Shown here: positions 36,387-44,255 of the stretch, piece after piece | Numbering within the stretch: the first letter of the stretch is position 1 | How the letters are laid out: each line of letters begins with the position of its first letter | Assembly: GCA_023388605.1 (NCBI GenBank) | Contig: JAEWFX010000004.1 | Location: forward strand, 1 to 44,255 | DNA length: 44,255 bases | Source of the DNA: Bacillota bacterium | GTDB taxonomy: Bacteria > Bacillota > Clostridia > Saccharofermentanales > DTU023 | Reading direction: 5' to 3' | The notes under the pieces: generated by a model | Told to the model about the DNA's origin: nothing | Database searches by the model: none | The model's input: only the letters and a program-made list of their open reading frames with translations | Position numbers and translations under genes: made by a program

Positions 36387-38962
36387 CCATACAAAAACTA
36401 AAAGTTGGCGGAATGACTTGTGCCGCCTGTTCAAGTGCTGTAGAGAGAGCTATTCGTAAGCTACAGCCACAAGCGGATATACAAGTAAATGTGTTGACTG
36501 GCGATGTGCAGATTCAGACAGCAGAAGCCTTGACTGATCAGGACATGCAAGCCATTGAGCAGGCTATAGCGAAGACTGGCTACCAGGTGCTAGAAGGCTT
36601 AGGTACGAGTGATAATGTTAGCGACAAGATAACATCTGGCACTAAGTCCAACACTTCTGCCAGCAGCTCTATAGCCGATGAGAGCACCACTCTCTGGCAA
36701 CGTTTCTGGAAATCGCTGATCTTCTTATTGCTCTTGATGTACTTAGCCATGGGTCCCATGGTAGGTCTATCTTTGCCTTTTTCGCTAGGAGAGGTGGCCT
36801 ATTTCCCAGTGCTAGCGACTTTAGAACTATTGCTCACTCTGAGTATCTTATATATCAATCGTCATCTCTTGCACAAGGGTTCACGTGCTCTACTACATCT
36901 GCAGCCCAATATGGACAGTTTGATCGCTGTAGGTGCATTTAGTGCCTTGGGCTTCAGTTGTGTTGTCTTGTTGCGTGCACAGATTGCACTTGCTCAACAA
37001 CAGGTGCACACACTGCATCATTTGCAACATCAATTGTATTTTGAATCAGCTGCGATGATCCTTACCCTGATCACTTTGGGCAAATTTTTAGAAGCACGCG
37101 CTAAAAATAAGACTTCACAAGCGCTAGAAAAGCTCAATGAATTAGCTCCGACTACAGCAGTTGTCTTGCGCGGTGGCAGTGAAGAGGAAATACCGGTAGA
37201 ACAGGTGAAGATCGGTGATGTAGTGGTAGTACGAGCTGGTGCTAAACTACCTGTCGACGGTGAAGTGATCGAAGGAACAGGAGCCGTAGATGAAGCAGCT
37301 TTGACTGGTGAGAGTCTGCCAGTAGATAAAACAGTTGGGGACAAAGTGTATGCAGCTACCATCAATCAGCATGGATATTTCACCTACCGTGCTTTAGCGG
37401 TGGGCGAGGATACTTCGTATGGCAAGGTCTTACACTTAGTAGCACAGGCTTCGGGTAGTAAAGCTCCCATCGCCCGCCTGGCAGATAAAATTGCAGCTGT
37501 CTTTGTACCTGTAGTCATCGCCATCAGTGCTCTGACTTTGATCGTCTGGTTGTTGCTGGGTGAAAGCTTTGCTTTTGCACTCGCTAATGCCATATCTGTT
37601 CTGGTTATCTCGTGCCCTTGTGCTCTTGGACTCGCTACTCCTGTGGCTGTTATGGTCGCCACTGGTCGCGGTGCCAGACAAGGCATTCTCTTCAAATCTG
37701 GTGTAGCTCTTGAGCAGATGACACATTGCGATACAGTAGTTTTCGATAAGACCGGTACACTCACTGAGGGTCGACCCCAGATCACAGACGTTGTGCTAGG
37801 TGCCGATATAACACGCGATGAGTTCCTTCAGTTGCTGAGTAGTCTGGAGAGTTATTCTGAACATCCTTTGGCACAATCTATCCTGCAAGCTAACAGTGCA
37901 CCGTTGTTGCTGATCAACGACTATGAGACCTTACCCGGTCGTGGTATCAAGGGAGTGGTAGCACTATCTCTTGAGGAAGAACCGAAAACTCTCTACGCTG
38001 GCAGCAGCAAGTTGTTGCGAGAGAAAATCTCAGATTCGGAGGTCGACTGGCAGAGATTAGAACAATTGCAAGCTCAAGGCAAAACTTTGATACATATGTT
38101 CAGCGACGATCGTTACTACGGCACTACGGCTGTCGCAGACCGCATTCGCAAAACAGCACGCGAAGCTATACGTCTGCTAGCGGATAGCAATCACACTACA
38201 GTGCTTTTGACCGGTGATCAGAGACGCACAGCAGAAGCGGTGGCTGCTGAGATCGGAATCAGCGAGGTGCAGGCAGAAGTGCTGCCGGCAGACAAGGCGA
38301 ATTGTATCCAACAATTGCAACAAGCAGGACATGTGGTAGCGATGGTGGGAGATGGTATCAACGATGCACCGGCTCTTGCGCTCGCAGATCTCGGTATCGC
38401 CATCGGTGCCGGTACAGATGTAGCACAAGAATCTGCCGATGTGATTTTGATGCACGATGATCCACGCGATGTCGTCAACGCACATAAGTTGAGCACGCAT
38501 ACTCTACGTAATATCAAGCAGAATCTATTCTGGGCATTTTTCTACAATGTCTTGGGCATACCTCTCGCAGCAGGTGTTTTCTATCCCAGCTTCGGTTGGA
38601 CACTCAATCCGATGTTTGCCTCTGCGGCGATGAGTCTGAGCTCCTTGTTTGTAGTGAGCAATGCTCTGCGCCTGCGTCGTCTCAAATTTATTGAATCAAC
38701 AGATAATAAATCAGAACTATATCCAAATAAATCAAAGGAGGTTACAATGAAAAAAGTAATGATAGTAGAAGGCATGTCCTGTGCACATTGCCAGAAGCAT
38801 GTACGTGAGGCTTTACTAGCCGTAACTGGAGTGGAGCAAGTAGAAGTCGACTTAGAAAGTAAGACAGCTACCGTCACCACCAATGAACAAGTGAGCGATG
38901 CAGATTTGCGTCGAGCAGTAGAAGAAGCTGATTACACAGTATCAGAAATCAGAGGTGAATAA
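36383..38962 (+). CDS. copA: Copper-exporting P-type ATPase with C-terminal CopZ-like domain
   Basis: P1B-type ATPase that exports Cu(I). Domains in order: an N-terminal heavy-metal domain with C13 and C16 in GMTCAAC, membrane helices, TGESLPV actuator loop, the metal site CPC at 411-413, phosphorylation site D455 in DKTGTLTEG, HPLAQSI, GDGINDAPAL, and the last helices with YNVLG and MSLSS, which fit copper specificity. At residue 789 a second heavy-metal domain begins (GMSCAHC, C800 and C803), an unusual C-terminal place, after an Asn/Ser/Lys-rich linker. A strong internal start lies exactly at this boundary (separate entry). Translation is coupled to the GatD-like gene by ATGA, and an HPr-like gene overlaps its end by one base. 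Confidence 0.95.
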   Translation: MTIQKLKVGGMTCAACSSAVERAIRKLQPQADIQVNVLTGDVQIQTAEALTDQDMQAIEQAIAKTGYQVLEGLGTSDNVSDKITSGTKSNTSASSSIADESTTLWQRFWKSLIFLLLLMYLAMGPMVGLSLPFSLGEVAYFPVLATLELLLTLSILYINRHLLHKGSRALLHLQPNMDSLIAVGAFSALGFSCVVLLRAQIALAQQQVHTLHHLQHQLYFESAAMILTLITLGKFLEARAKNKTSQALEKLNELAPTTAVVLRGGSEEEIPVEQVKIGDVVVVRAGAKLPVDGEVIEGTGAVDEAALTGESLPVDKTVGDKVYAATINQHGYFTYRALAVGEDTSYGKVLHLVAQASGSKAPIARLADKIAAVFVPVVIAISALTLIVWLLLGESFAFALANAISVLVISCPCALGLATPVAVMVATGRGARQGILFKSGVALEQMTHCDTVVFDKTGTLTEGRPQITDVVLGADITRDEFLQLLSSLESYSEHPLAQSILQANSAPLLLINDYETLPGRGIKGVVALSLEEEPKTLYAGSSKLLREKISDSEVDWQRLEQLQAQGKTLIHMFSDDRYYGTTAVADRIRKTAREAIRLLADSNHTTVLLTGDQRRTAEAVAAEIGISEVQAEVLPADKANCIQQLQQAGHVVAMVGDGINDAPALALADLGIAIGAGTDVAQESADVILMHDDPRDVVNAHKLSTHTLRNIKQNLFWAFFYNVLGIPLAAGVFYPSFGWTLNPMFASAAMSLSSLFVVSNALRLRRLKFIESTDNKSELYPNKSKEVTMKKVMIVEGMSCAHCQKHVREALLAVTGVEQVEVDLESKTATVTTNEQVSDADLRRAVEEADYTVSEIRGE
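38747..38962 (+). CDS. Possible internal start giving a free CopZ copper chaperone
   Basis: Inside copA and in the same frame, AAAGGAGG (38734-38741) and the spacer TTACA precede ATG at 38747. Translation from here would give a 71-residue protein with the complete CopZ fold pattern and GMSCAHC near its start. The preceding linker codons are AT-rich and look like former intergenic DNA. This suggests either dual translation (fusion and free chaperone) or a recent fusion of adjacent copA and copZ. A missed stop through sequence error is also possible. The binding site is seen; its use is inference. Confidence 0.55.
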   Translation: MKKVMIVEGMSCAHCQKHVREALLAVTGVEQVEVDLESKTATVTTNEQVSDADLRRAVEEADYTVSEIRGE

Positions 38963-39192
38963 TGATTACCAAAAAACTTTTTCATTCCATCGATGAATTA
39001 CAATTGATTCAATACTATGCAACTCTCTCTTCTGAAGATGTGGGATTTCATTCAGAAGATGGACGTATCATAGTCGATGCCAAGAGCTTCATCGGTCTTT
39101 TCGGATTAAATTTCAGTGAGCCCATCCTCGTTGTCAGCGAAGACGAAGAGTTCCACAAGAAGATTTCTTCAATCGGTGAGAATGTAGAGTAA
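38962..39192 (+). CDS. HPr-like small protein without the phospho-histidine
   Basis: A 76-residue protein whose second half (DAKSFIGLFGLNF) matches the Ser46 helix region of HPr, the phosphocarrier of the sugar phosphotransferase system. The N-terminal half has no histidine in the position of His15, so it cannot act as a normal phosphocarrier. Such HPr-like proteins are common in Clostridia with no settled role. It overlaps the copA stop by one base (TAATG) and is the last gene before a terminator. Confidence 0.7.
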   Translation: MITKKLFHSIDELQLIQYYATLSSEDVGFHSEDGRIIVDAKSFIGLFGLNFSEPILVVSEDEEFHKKISSIGENVE

Positions 39193-39209
39193 TAGAGAAT
39201 GATGACAGC

Positions 39210-39237
39210 AAAAGAGCTGAGGAAACTCAGCTCTTTA
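39210..39237. terminator. Bidirectional terminator shared with tcdA
   Basis: AAAGAGCTGAG (39211-39221) and CTCAGCTCTTT (39226-39236) pair perfectly around GAAA. Read on the minus strand the stem is followed by TTTT. The tcdA stop codon (39227-39229) lies inside the stem. Confidence 0.88.
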
Positions 39238-39955
39238 TTATGTCAGCAAGTAAATTTTTGACCACGGTACCGGCTAAGATCATGCCGCAAACCGGAGGTA
39301 CAAAGGCAGTGCTACCGATGGTAGTGCTGCCGTTTTTGTGTGGAATCTCCGGCGAAAAAACTACGGGATGATGATAGATACGATGCTTTCGCAATTCGCG
39401 CCGCAGTACACGTGCCAGTCTGTCGTTATAGGTTTTCGCAAGATCCGTGACTTGGAATTGACTGGGATCCAGTTTGTTACCAGCACCAAGAGCAGTTATA
39501 CAGGGAATCTCTTGTCGGTGAGAGGAGATAATCAATTCCTGCTTAGCACGTAGAGAATCTATGGCATCGACGATGTAGTCGATCTCTGCGAGTGGCGGTA
39601 AATCGGGGAGAGTTTCTTGTTGCTTTTGCCAGAAAGAAATTAAGTCGCCACTATAAAAATCAGCTATCGCCCAGACCTTAGCTGAGGGATTGATCTCGGC
39701 GATGCGAGCAGCCGCAACCTCCACTTTGGCTTGTCCCAGAGTCTTAGTAGTAGCGACAAGTTGACGGTTGATATTGCTCTCCACCACTTTGTCATGGTCG
39801 ATTAGGATCAATCTACCGATGCCGCTGCGTGCGAGAGCCTCTACAGCGAAGGACCCCACACCGCCTACACCACAAATGACTACGGTGGCAGCTGCTAGAC
39901 GATCTATACCAGCGTCGCCGTAAACCAGACGACTGCGTTCTAACCAATCATTCAT
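39227..39955 (-). CDS. tcdA: tRNA threonylcarbamoyladenosine dehydratase (TcdA, ThiF/E1-like)
   Basis: Cyclises the t6A base at position 37 of ANN-decoding tRNAs, using ATP. CGVGGVGSFAVEALARSG is the nucleotide loop of E1-like enzymes, DHDKVVESNINRQ matches the TcdA subgroup and DAIDSLRAKQ follows. The ATG at 39955 (MNDWLERSRLVYG) gives 242 residues, a normal TcdA; a longer open frame upstream would lie within yhaM and is unlikely. It overlaps the yhaM stop by eight bases. Confidence 0.9.
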   Translation of the reverse strand: MNDWLERSRLVYGDAGIDRLAAATVVICGVGGVGSFAVEALARSGIGRLILIDHDKVVESNINRQLVATTKTLGQAKVEVAAARIAEINPSAKVWAIADFYSGDLISFWQKQQETLPDLPPLAEIDYIVDAIDSLRAKQELIISSHRQEIPCITALGAGNKLDPSQFQVTDLAKTYNDRLARVLRRELRKHRIYHHPVVFSPEIPHKNGSTTIGSTAFVPPVCGMILAGTVVKNLLADIIKS

Positions 39956-40895
39956 CGTTGTCATCGCTGAGTTCGAGATCTTTGAGATAACCCCATTCGA
40001 TATAGCGGATACGTTCATTGCTGTGCGGCATCTGCATATCTTCAACCAAGCCGGTTACTTGACTCTCGAGGTTGTCGATGAAGTGAACGATGGCAGCAGC
40101 TACAGTCTGAGGACGATCGGCATACTCTCCGTGATGTCCAGCGATCACTGCCTGCACCTGACGATAAAAGGTTTCATCAAAAGATTCTACGATGAGATCT
40201 TTGTATTTGGCGAGGAATTCCACACCGCGAACACGGTGATTGACATACCAATATTCGCCTTCACTGAGATTGTTATACTCCCAGACTTTGCCGATGTCGT
40301 GGACGATGATGGAAAATGCCAAAAGATCTGCACTAGCCTTTAGAGGCGGATTGTTTTCTAGGATAGCCGCCAGAATATTCAACATCTTGGTGGTGTGGTG
40401 AGCGAGACCGCCTAGCTTATTGTCGTGGTGGCGCATGGCGGCACCTTCGACCATGAAACGCTGTTCGAGTTCAGGCGCTGCGAGCAGAGTCTTAACCGTT
40501 TGGAAGCAATTATGGCTGACACCTAGTTCGCTTAATTTGCCGAGAGTTTTACGCCAAAAACTCAGTAGATAATCAGTTGGGATACGGGGCAAAAAATCTG
40601 AGATTTTGACACTGTCGTCGTATACGGGTTGGATTTTCTGCACTGTGAGATAGACTCCGTTAAATTCCGATCCTTGCACCGTTGCCTGATAAATACCGTT
40701 GCCATGTGCGAGTATGGGAGCGTAGATATGAGCTTCCCATACTTTGAACTCGACCTGACCGTTTTTGTCGGTGAATTGTCCCACCATGTATTCATTGCGC
40801 TTACCTTTACGGAGCGCAGGTGGATTATTGATCAAGACATAGCCAGTTGAGACTAGGTCTTTGGTCGTAGCTGTCTGTAAATCGATAATTTCCAT
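39948..40895 (-). CDS. yhaM: 3'-5' exoribonuclease YhaM-type (OB fold plus HD domain)
   Basis: A 315-residue nuclease of the YhaM/CBF1 family, which trims RNA 3' ends and acts on DNA. The N-terminal OB-type domain (GQFTDKNGQVEFKVWE) is followed by an HD phosphohydrolase domain with GGLAHHTTKML and IIVHDIGKVWEY, the metal-binding residues. No Shine-Dalgarno sequence precedes the ATG, which is 12 bases after the oxidoreductase stop; a TACACT six bases upstream could be a -10 box. tcdA overlaps its end. Confidence 0.92.
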   Translation of the reverse strand: MEIIDLQTATTKDLVSTGYVLINNPPALRKGKRNEYMVGQFTDKNGQVEFKVWEAHIYAPILAHGNGIYQATVQGSEFNGVYLTVQKIQPVYDDSVKISDFLPRIPTDYLLSFWRKTLGKLSELGVSHNCFQTVKTLLAAPELEQRFMVEGAAMRHHDNKLGGLAHHTTKMLNILAAILENNPPLKASADLLAFSIIVHDIGKVWEYNNLSEGEYWYVNHRVRGVEFLAKYKDLIVESFDETFYRQVQAVIAGHHGEYADRPQTVAAAIVHFIDNLESQVTGLVEDMQMPHSNERIRYIEWGYLKDLELSDDNDE

Positions 40896-40907
40896 ATGTC
40901 TAGTGTA

Positions 40908-42413
40908 CTACAATTTTTCACATGCCCAGATCGCAACTTCACTGGCAGCAGGATGGATGACGGGTGCATCAGCGATAGCTGCACAGGCGTCGATGTCTAG
41001 AGCTTGGAAATTCTCTTGACGTTCGTATTGAGTGCGGTCAGAAGCGATTTCTTCATGGTAGCGGGGCTGTGAGGTTTTAGCTAAATTCATCACGTTGACA
41101 TAGGGTTGAATCAAGACGGTGGCATTGGGTCCGACGATGTGTACGCCATAGATTTCACCTGAGTTTTTAGCAGCGAGCACTTTGACAAAATCGTCGTACT
41201 CTTCAGAACGGTAGCCCATGGCATAACCTTTTGCTGTATCGGCAAAATAGAATTTGTCGACACGGTAGTCGACACCACGCTCTTTCAGCTCTTCTTCAGA
41301 CGCTCCTACGCTCGCAAGTTGAGGATAGCTGAATACACCGGCAGGCATAATCTCGTAATTGACCTGACGTCTGGCTTGTCCTTTTTCTGAGCCTGCACCG
41401 AAGAGATTATGCGCCAATACTTCAGCTTCGTGATTGGCCTTGTGACGTAGTTGTTGATGTCCGACAATATCTCCCAGAGCGTAGATATTAGGCACTGCTG
41501 TCTCCAGATATTCATTGGTATAGATATAATTTCTCTTATCGTAGGTGAGGTCTGTACGTTCTAGGTGCAAACTATCGCCGTTGGAGATAACTCCTGGTGC
41601 TATCAGCAGAGCTTCAGCTGTAATTTCTCGTTCTTCACCGCTCTTCTTGTCTTGTATCTTCAAGGTTATTCCGGACTCGTCTTGCGAGGCGCTCAGAGTA
41701 TTTTGGTTGAGAAAGACAGAGATATTGGGGTTGGCTGTATAGGATTTGTAGAGCGAGTTAGAGATCTCGCGATCCATACGTGGAACCAGTGCTACATTGC
41801 GTTGAACAATATTGACCTCGGTGCCGTAGGTCGCAAATAGATGTGCGAATTCAACGGCGATGACACCGCCTCCGACGATGGTGAGGCTTTTGTATGGACG
41901 ATCGGGGAATTTATCAGCAAAAAAAGTCTCAGTCGTCAGATATTCGACTTGATCAAGACCATCGATGGGCGGGACATTAGTTCTTGCACCTGCAGCGATC
42001 ACGATGGTGTCTGCAGCTACTTCTTCTTTTTCGCCATCATTTTTATTGACGATAATAGTGTGATTATCTTTGAATTCGGCAGTGCCTTGAAAGACAGTTA
42101 AATTGGACTCGGCCAAATATTCTTCCAGAATGTCTCGGTGTTCAGCAGTTTTAGCGAAGACAGCTTCTTTCAGTGATGGCCAATCTATTTTGAGTTCGCC
42201 TTTGAGGATGCCACATCTCTTTAGATGTTCGACTTCATGTATATAGTCAGCCGGAGTGATCAAGACTTTACTAGGGATGCAGCCGCGGTTGAGGCAGGTA
42301 CCGCCGAAATGACCTTTCTCGACGACAGCGCATTTAAGGCCCGCGTCCAATGCTGCGTCCAACACGATGTTGCCTGCTCCAGTACCTATGATCAGGAAAT
42401 CAAAATTTTGCAT
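40908..42413 (-). CDS. Pyridine nucleotide-disulfide oxidoreductase, mycothione reductase/lipoamide dehydrogenase-like
   Basis: A 501-residue flavoprotein that moves electrons between NAD(P)H and a disulfide. FAD loop GTGAGN at 10-15, redox pair C40 and C45 in CLNRGCIPSK, second nucleotide loop GGGVIAVEFAH, and ALGDI. The C-terminal IHPAASE supplies the His-Glu pair. GTGAGN, the KANHEAEVLAHNL stretch and the end resemble mycothione reductase as much as lipoamide dehydrogenase, and IVQRN after the second loop lacks the usual NAD-binding acid. No 2-oxoacid dehydrogenase genes are nearby, so the substrate is open. AAAGGG lies upstream of the ATG. Confidence 0.85.
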   Translation of the reverse strand: MQNFDFLIIGTGAGNIVLDAALDAGLKCAVVEKGHFGGTCLNRGCIPSKVLITPADYIHEVEHLKRCGILKGELKIDWPSLKEAVFAKTAEHRDILEEYLAESNLTVFQGTAEFKDNHTIIVNKNDGEKEEVAADTIVIAAGARTNVPPIDGLDQVEYLTTETFFADKFPDRPYKSLTIVGGGVIAVEFAHLFATYGTEVNIVQRNVALVPRMDREISNSLYKSYTANPNISVFLNQNTLSASQDESGITLKIQDKKSGEEREITAEALLIAPGVISNGDSLHLERTDLTYDKRNYIYTNEYLETAVPNIYALGDIVGHQQLRHKANHEAEVLAHNLFGAGSEKGQARRQVNYEIMPAGVFSYPQLASVGASEEELKERGVDYRVDKFYFADTAKGYAMGYRSEEYDDFVKVLAAKNSGEIYGVHIVGPNATVLIQPYVNVMNLAKTSQPRYHEEIASDRTQYERQENFQALDIDACAAIADAPVIHPAASEVAIWACEKL

Positions 42414-42492
42414 ATTAACCCTTTCGTCAATGTTAAAAAATTTACTTTCACAGCGGCAGAGTCAGATACTCGGCCGAGCACTGTATATTTAA

Positions 42493-42524
42493 TGTTATAA
42501 TACTTGACGGTGCCAAGAGTGCCA
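42493..42524 (+). promoter_or_regulatory. Candidate eno promoter and GTGCCA direct repeat
   Basis: TGTTATAAT (42493-42501) is an extended -10 box. Just downstream GTGCCA occurs twice (42510-42515 and 42519-42524), nine bases apart, in the region where transcription would begin. The repeat could be a regulator site; no known consensus is claimed. Confidence 0.5.
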
Positions 42525-42552
42525 CAATGTATAAGTTAAGTTACGACCTTAA

Positions 42553-43872
<1,320 letters not shown>

Positions 43873-43892
43873 TCACCAATTGATAATATTGG

Positions 43893-43921
43893 AAAAGGCT
43901 CATCACACGATGAGCCTTTTT
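43893..43921. terminator. Terminator after eno
   Basis: AAAAGGCTCATC (43893-43904) and GATGAGCCTTTT (43909-43920) are perfect arms around ACAC, followed by T. The A run also lets it act on the convergent peptidase gene. Confidence 0.93.
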
Positions 43922-43940
43922 GTTTGTCTAAAAATGATAA

Positions 43941-44255
43941 TTATCTAGCGAGATAGTCGCTCTTCGGTGGATAACGTAACTGCAAGTGTAGGTCCTGGCG
44001 AACATTTAGTGACTGTAATTTGTAGAGTAAGAGCTCGAGGTTGCAACCTAATGATTTAGCCATTTGTTCATCGGTGTAATAGGATAGCAAATCCAATACT
44101 TCTTCGTCGGCAAGCAACAATTCGGCTGCAAAGATATTCGCTTCCTGCTCAGTTATAGTAGTAGCCTTGAGCAGAGTGCATTCACGTATGCGATCAAAGT
44201 TCGCCATATCATCTTGGTGTAGAAGAGCGTGAGCTAGTTCGTGGGCGATGACCTC
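43941..44255 (-). CDS. ImmA/IrrE-type zinc metallopeptidase, C-terminal part (5' end outside window)
   Basis: The minus-strand frame runs off the window edge. The first visible codons read EVIAHELAHALLHQDD, with HELAH the zinc-binding HExxH motif, and EQEANIFAAELLL about 30 residues later supplies the third ligand glutamate. This is the M78 (ImmA/IrrE) pattern, often encoded with an XRE-type regulator that it cleaves and often on mobile or phage elements. An in-frame ATG at 44207 lies after the motif and is not the real start. About 105 residues are visible. Confidence 0.85.
   Translation of the reverse strand, partial: EVIAHELAHALLHQDDMANFDRIRECTLLKATTITEQEANIFAAELLLADEEVLDLLSYYTDEQMAKSLGCNLELLLYKLQSLNVRQDLHLQLRYPPKSDYLAR

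Noticed and set aside
38690..38760. Programmed frameshifting in copA as in E. coli
   Set aside because: The CopZ-like domain is in the same frame as the pump, so no frameshift is needed; internal initiation fits better.
39956..40045. A longer N-terminus for tcdA
   Set aside because: The extra 30 residues would lie wholly within yhaM and do not resemble TcdA; the ATG at 39955 gives the standard start.
43941..44255. A prophage or mobile element beginning at the right edge
   Set aside because: ImmA/IrrE proteins occur on such elements, but one partial gene without integrase or repeats is not enough to claim one.

Overview
The window looks like a piece of chromosome from an anaerobic, low-to-moderate GC Gram-positive bacterium, most likely in the class Clostridia. 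The reasons are an oxygen-independent ribonucleotide reductase with its activase, the Firmicutes-type AddAB nuclease/helicase, a tig-clpP-clpX cluster, a YhaM-type exoribonuclease, a DUF5685 plus J-protein cluster, and strong AGGAGG-type ribosome binding sites at many starts. GlnRS beside GltX and a long, kinetoplastid-like GAPDH are less usual for the group. The lineage is an inference; there is no rRNA gene here to test it. I see no tRNA, CRISPR array, insertion sequence or phage, and no gene-free stretch above 300 bases.

Layout. 1-8789 (+): nrdD (5' end missing)-nrdG-addB-addA, closely packed. 8831-9169: a small membrane protein, converging on gap (-). 10611-14233 (+): an OPT transporter, then an ArsD-like protein with a cysteine tail coupled to a VanZ-like membrane protein, then uppP. 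14296-18673 (+): tig-clpP-clpX and a compact kinase-like protein. 18727-22379 (-): three subunits of a molybdenum hydroxylase. 22519-26033 (+): a heterodimeric ABC exporter. 26055-30959 (-): gltX-glnS-M3 peptidase. 31016-32973 (+): DUF5685, a J-domain protein with a cysteine-rich tail, and a membrane protein. 33010-34104 (-): an alanine/ornithine-racemase-family enzyme. 34197-39192 (+): a divergent MurT-like/GatD-like pair, a copper ATPase with a C-terminal CopZ domain, and an HPr-like protein. 39227-42413 (-): a disulfide oxidoreductase, yhaM and tcdA. 42562-43872 (+): eno. 43941-44255 (-): the 3' part of an ImmA/IrrE-type metallopeptidase.

Most genes are housekeeping. The most unusual locus is 34197-39192. 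The two proteins resembling the lipid II amidotransferase MurT/GatD have lost the GatD nucleophilic cysteine (Phe90 in its place) and most of the MurT zinc ribbon, yet keep the ATP-binding loop, an NP motif and the GatD histidine. The pair is joined by an ATGA overlap to a copper ATPase whose CopZ-like tail has its own strong in-frame ribosome binding site and start codon, so one reading frame may give both pump and free chaperone. A racemase gene diverges from the same intergenic region.

A second theme is terminal extensions rich in metal-binding residues on otherwise ordinary proteins: the ArsD-like protein, trigger factor, the J-protein and, with a His-Asp repeat, ClpX. Two genes (22519 and 31016) have a -10-like hexamer 6-7 bases before the start codon and no usable ribosome binding site, which suggests leaderless transcripts.
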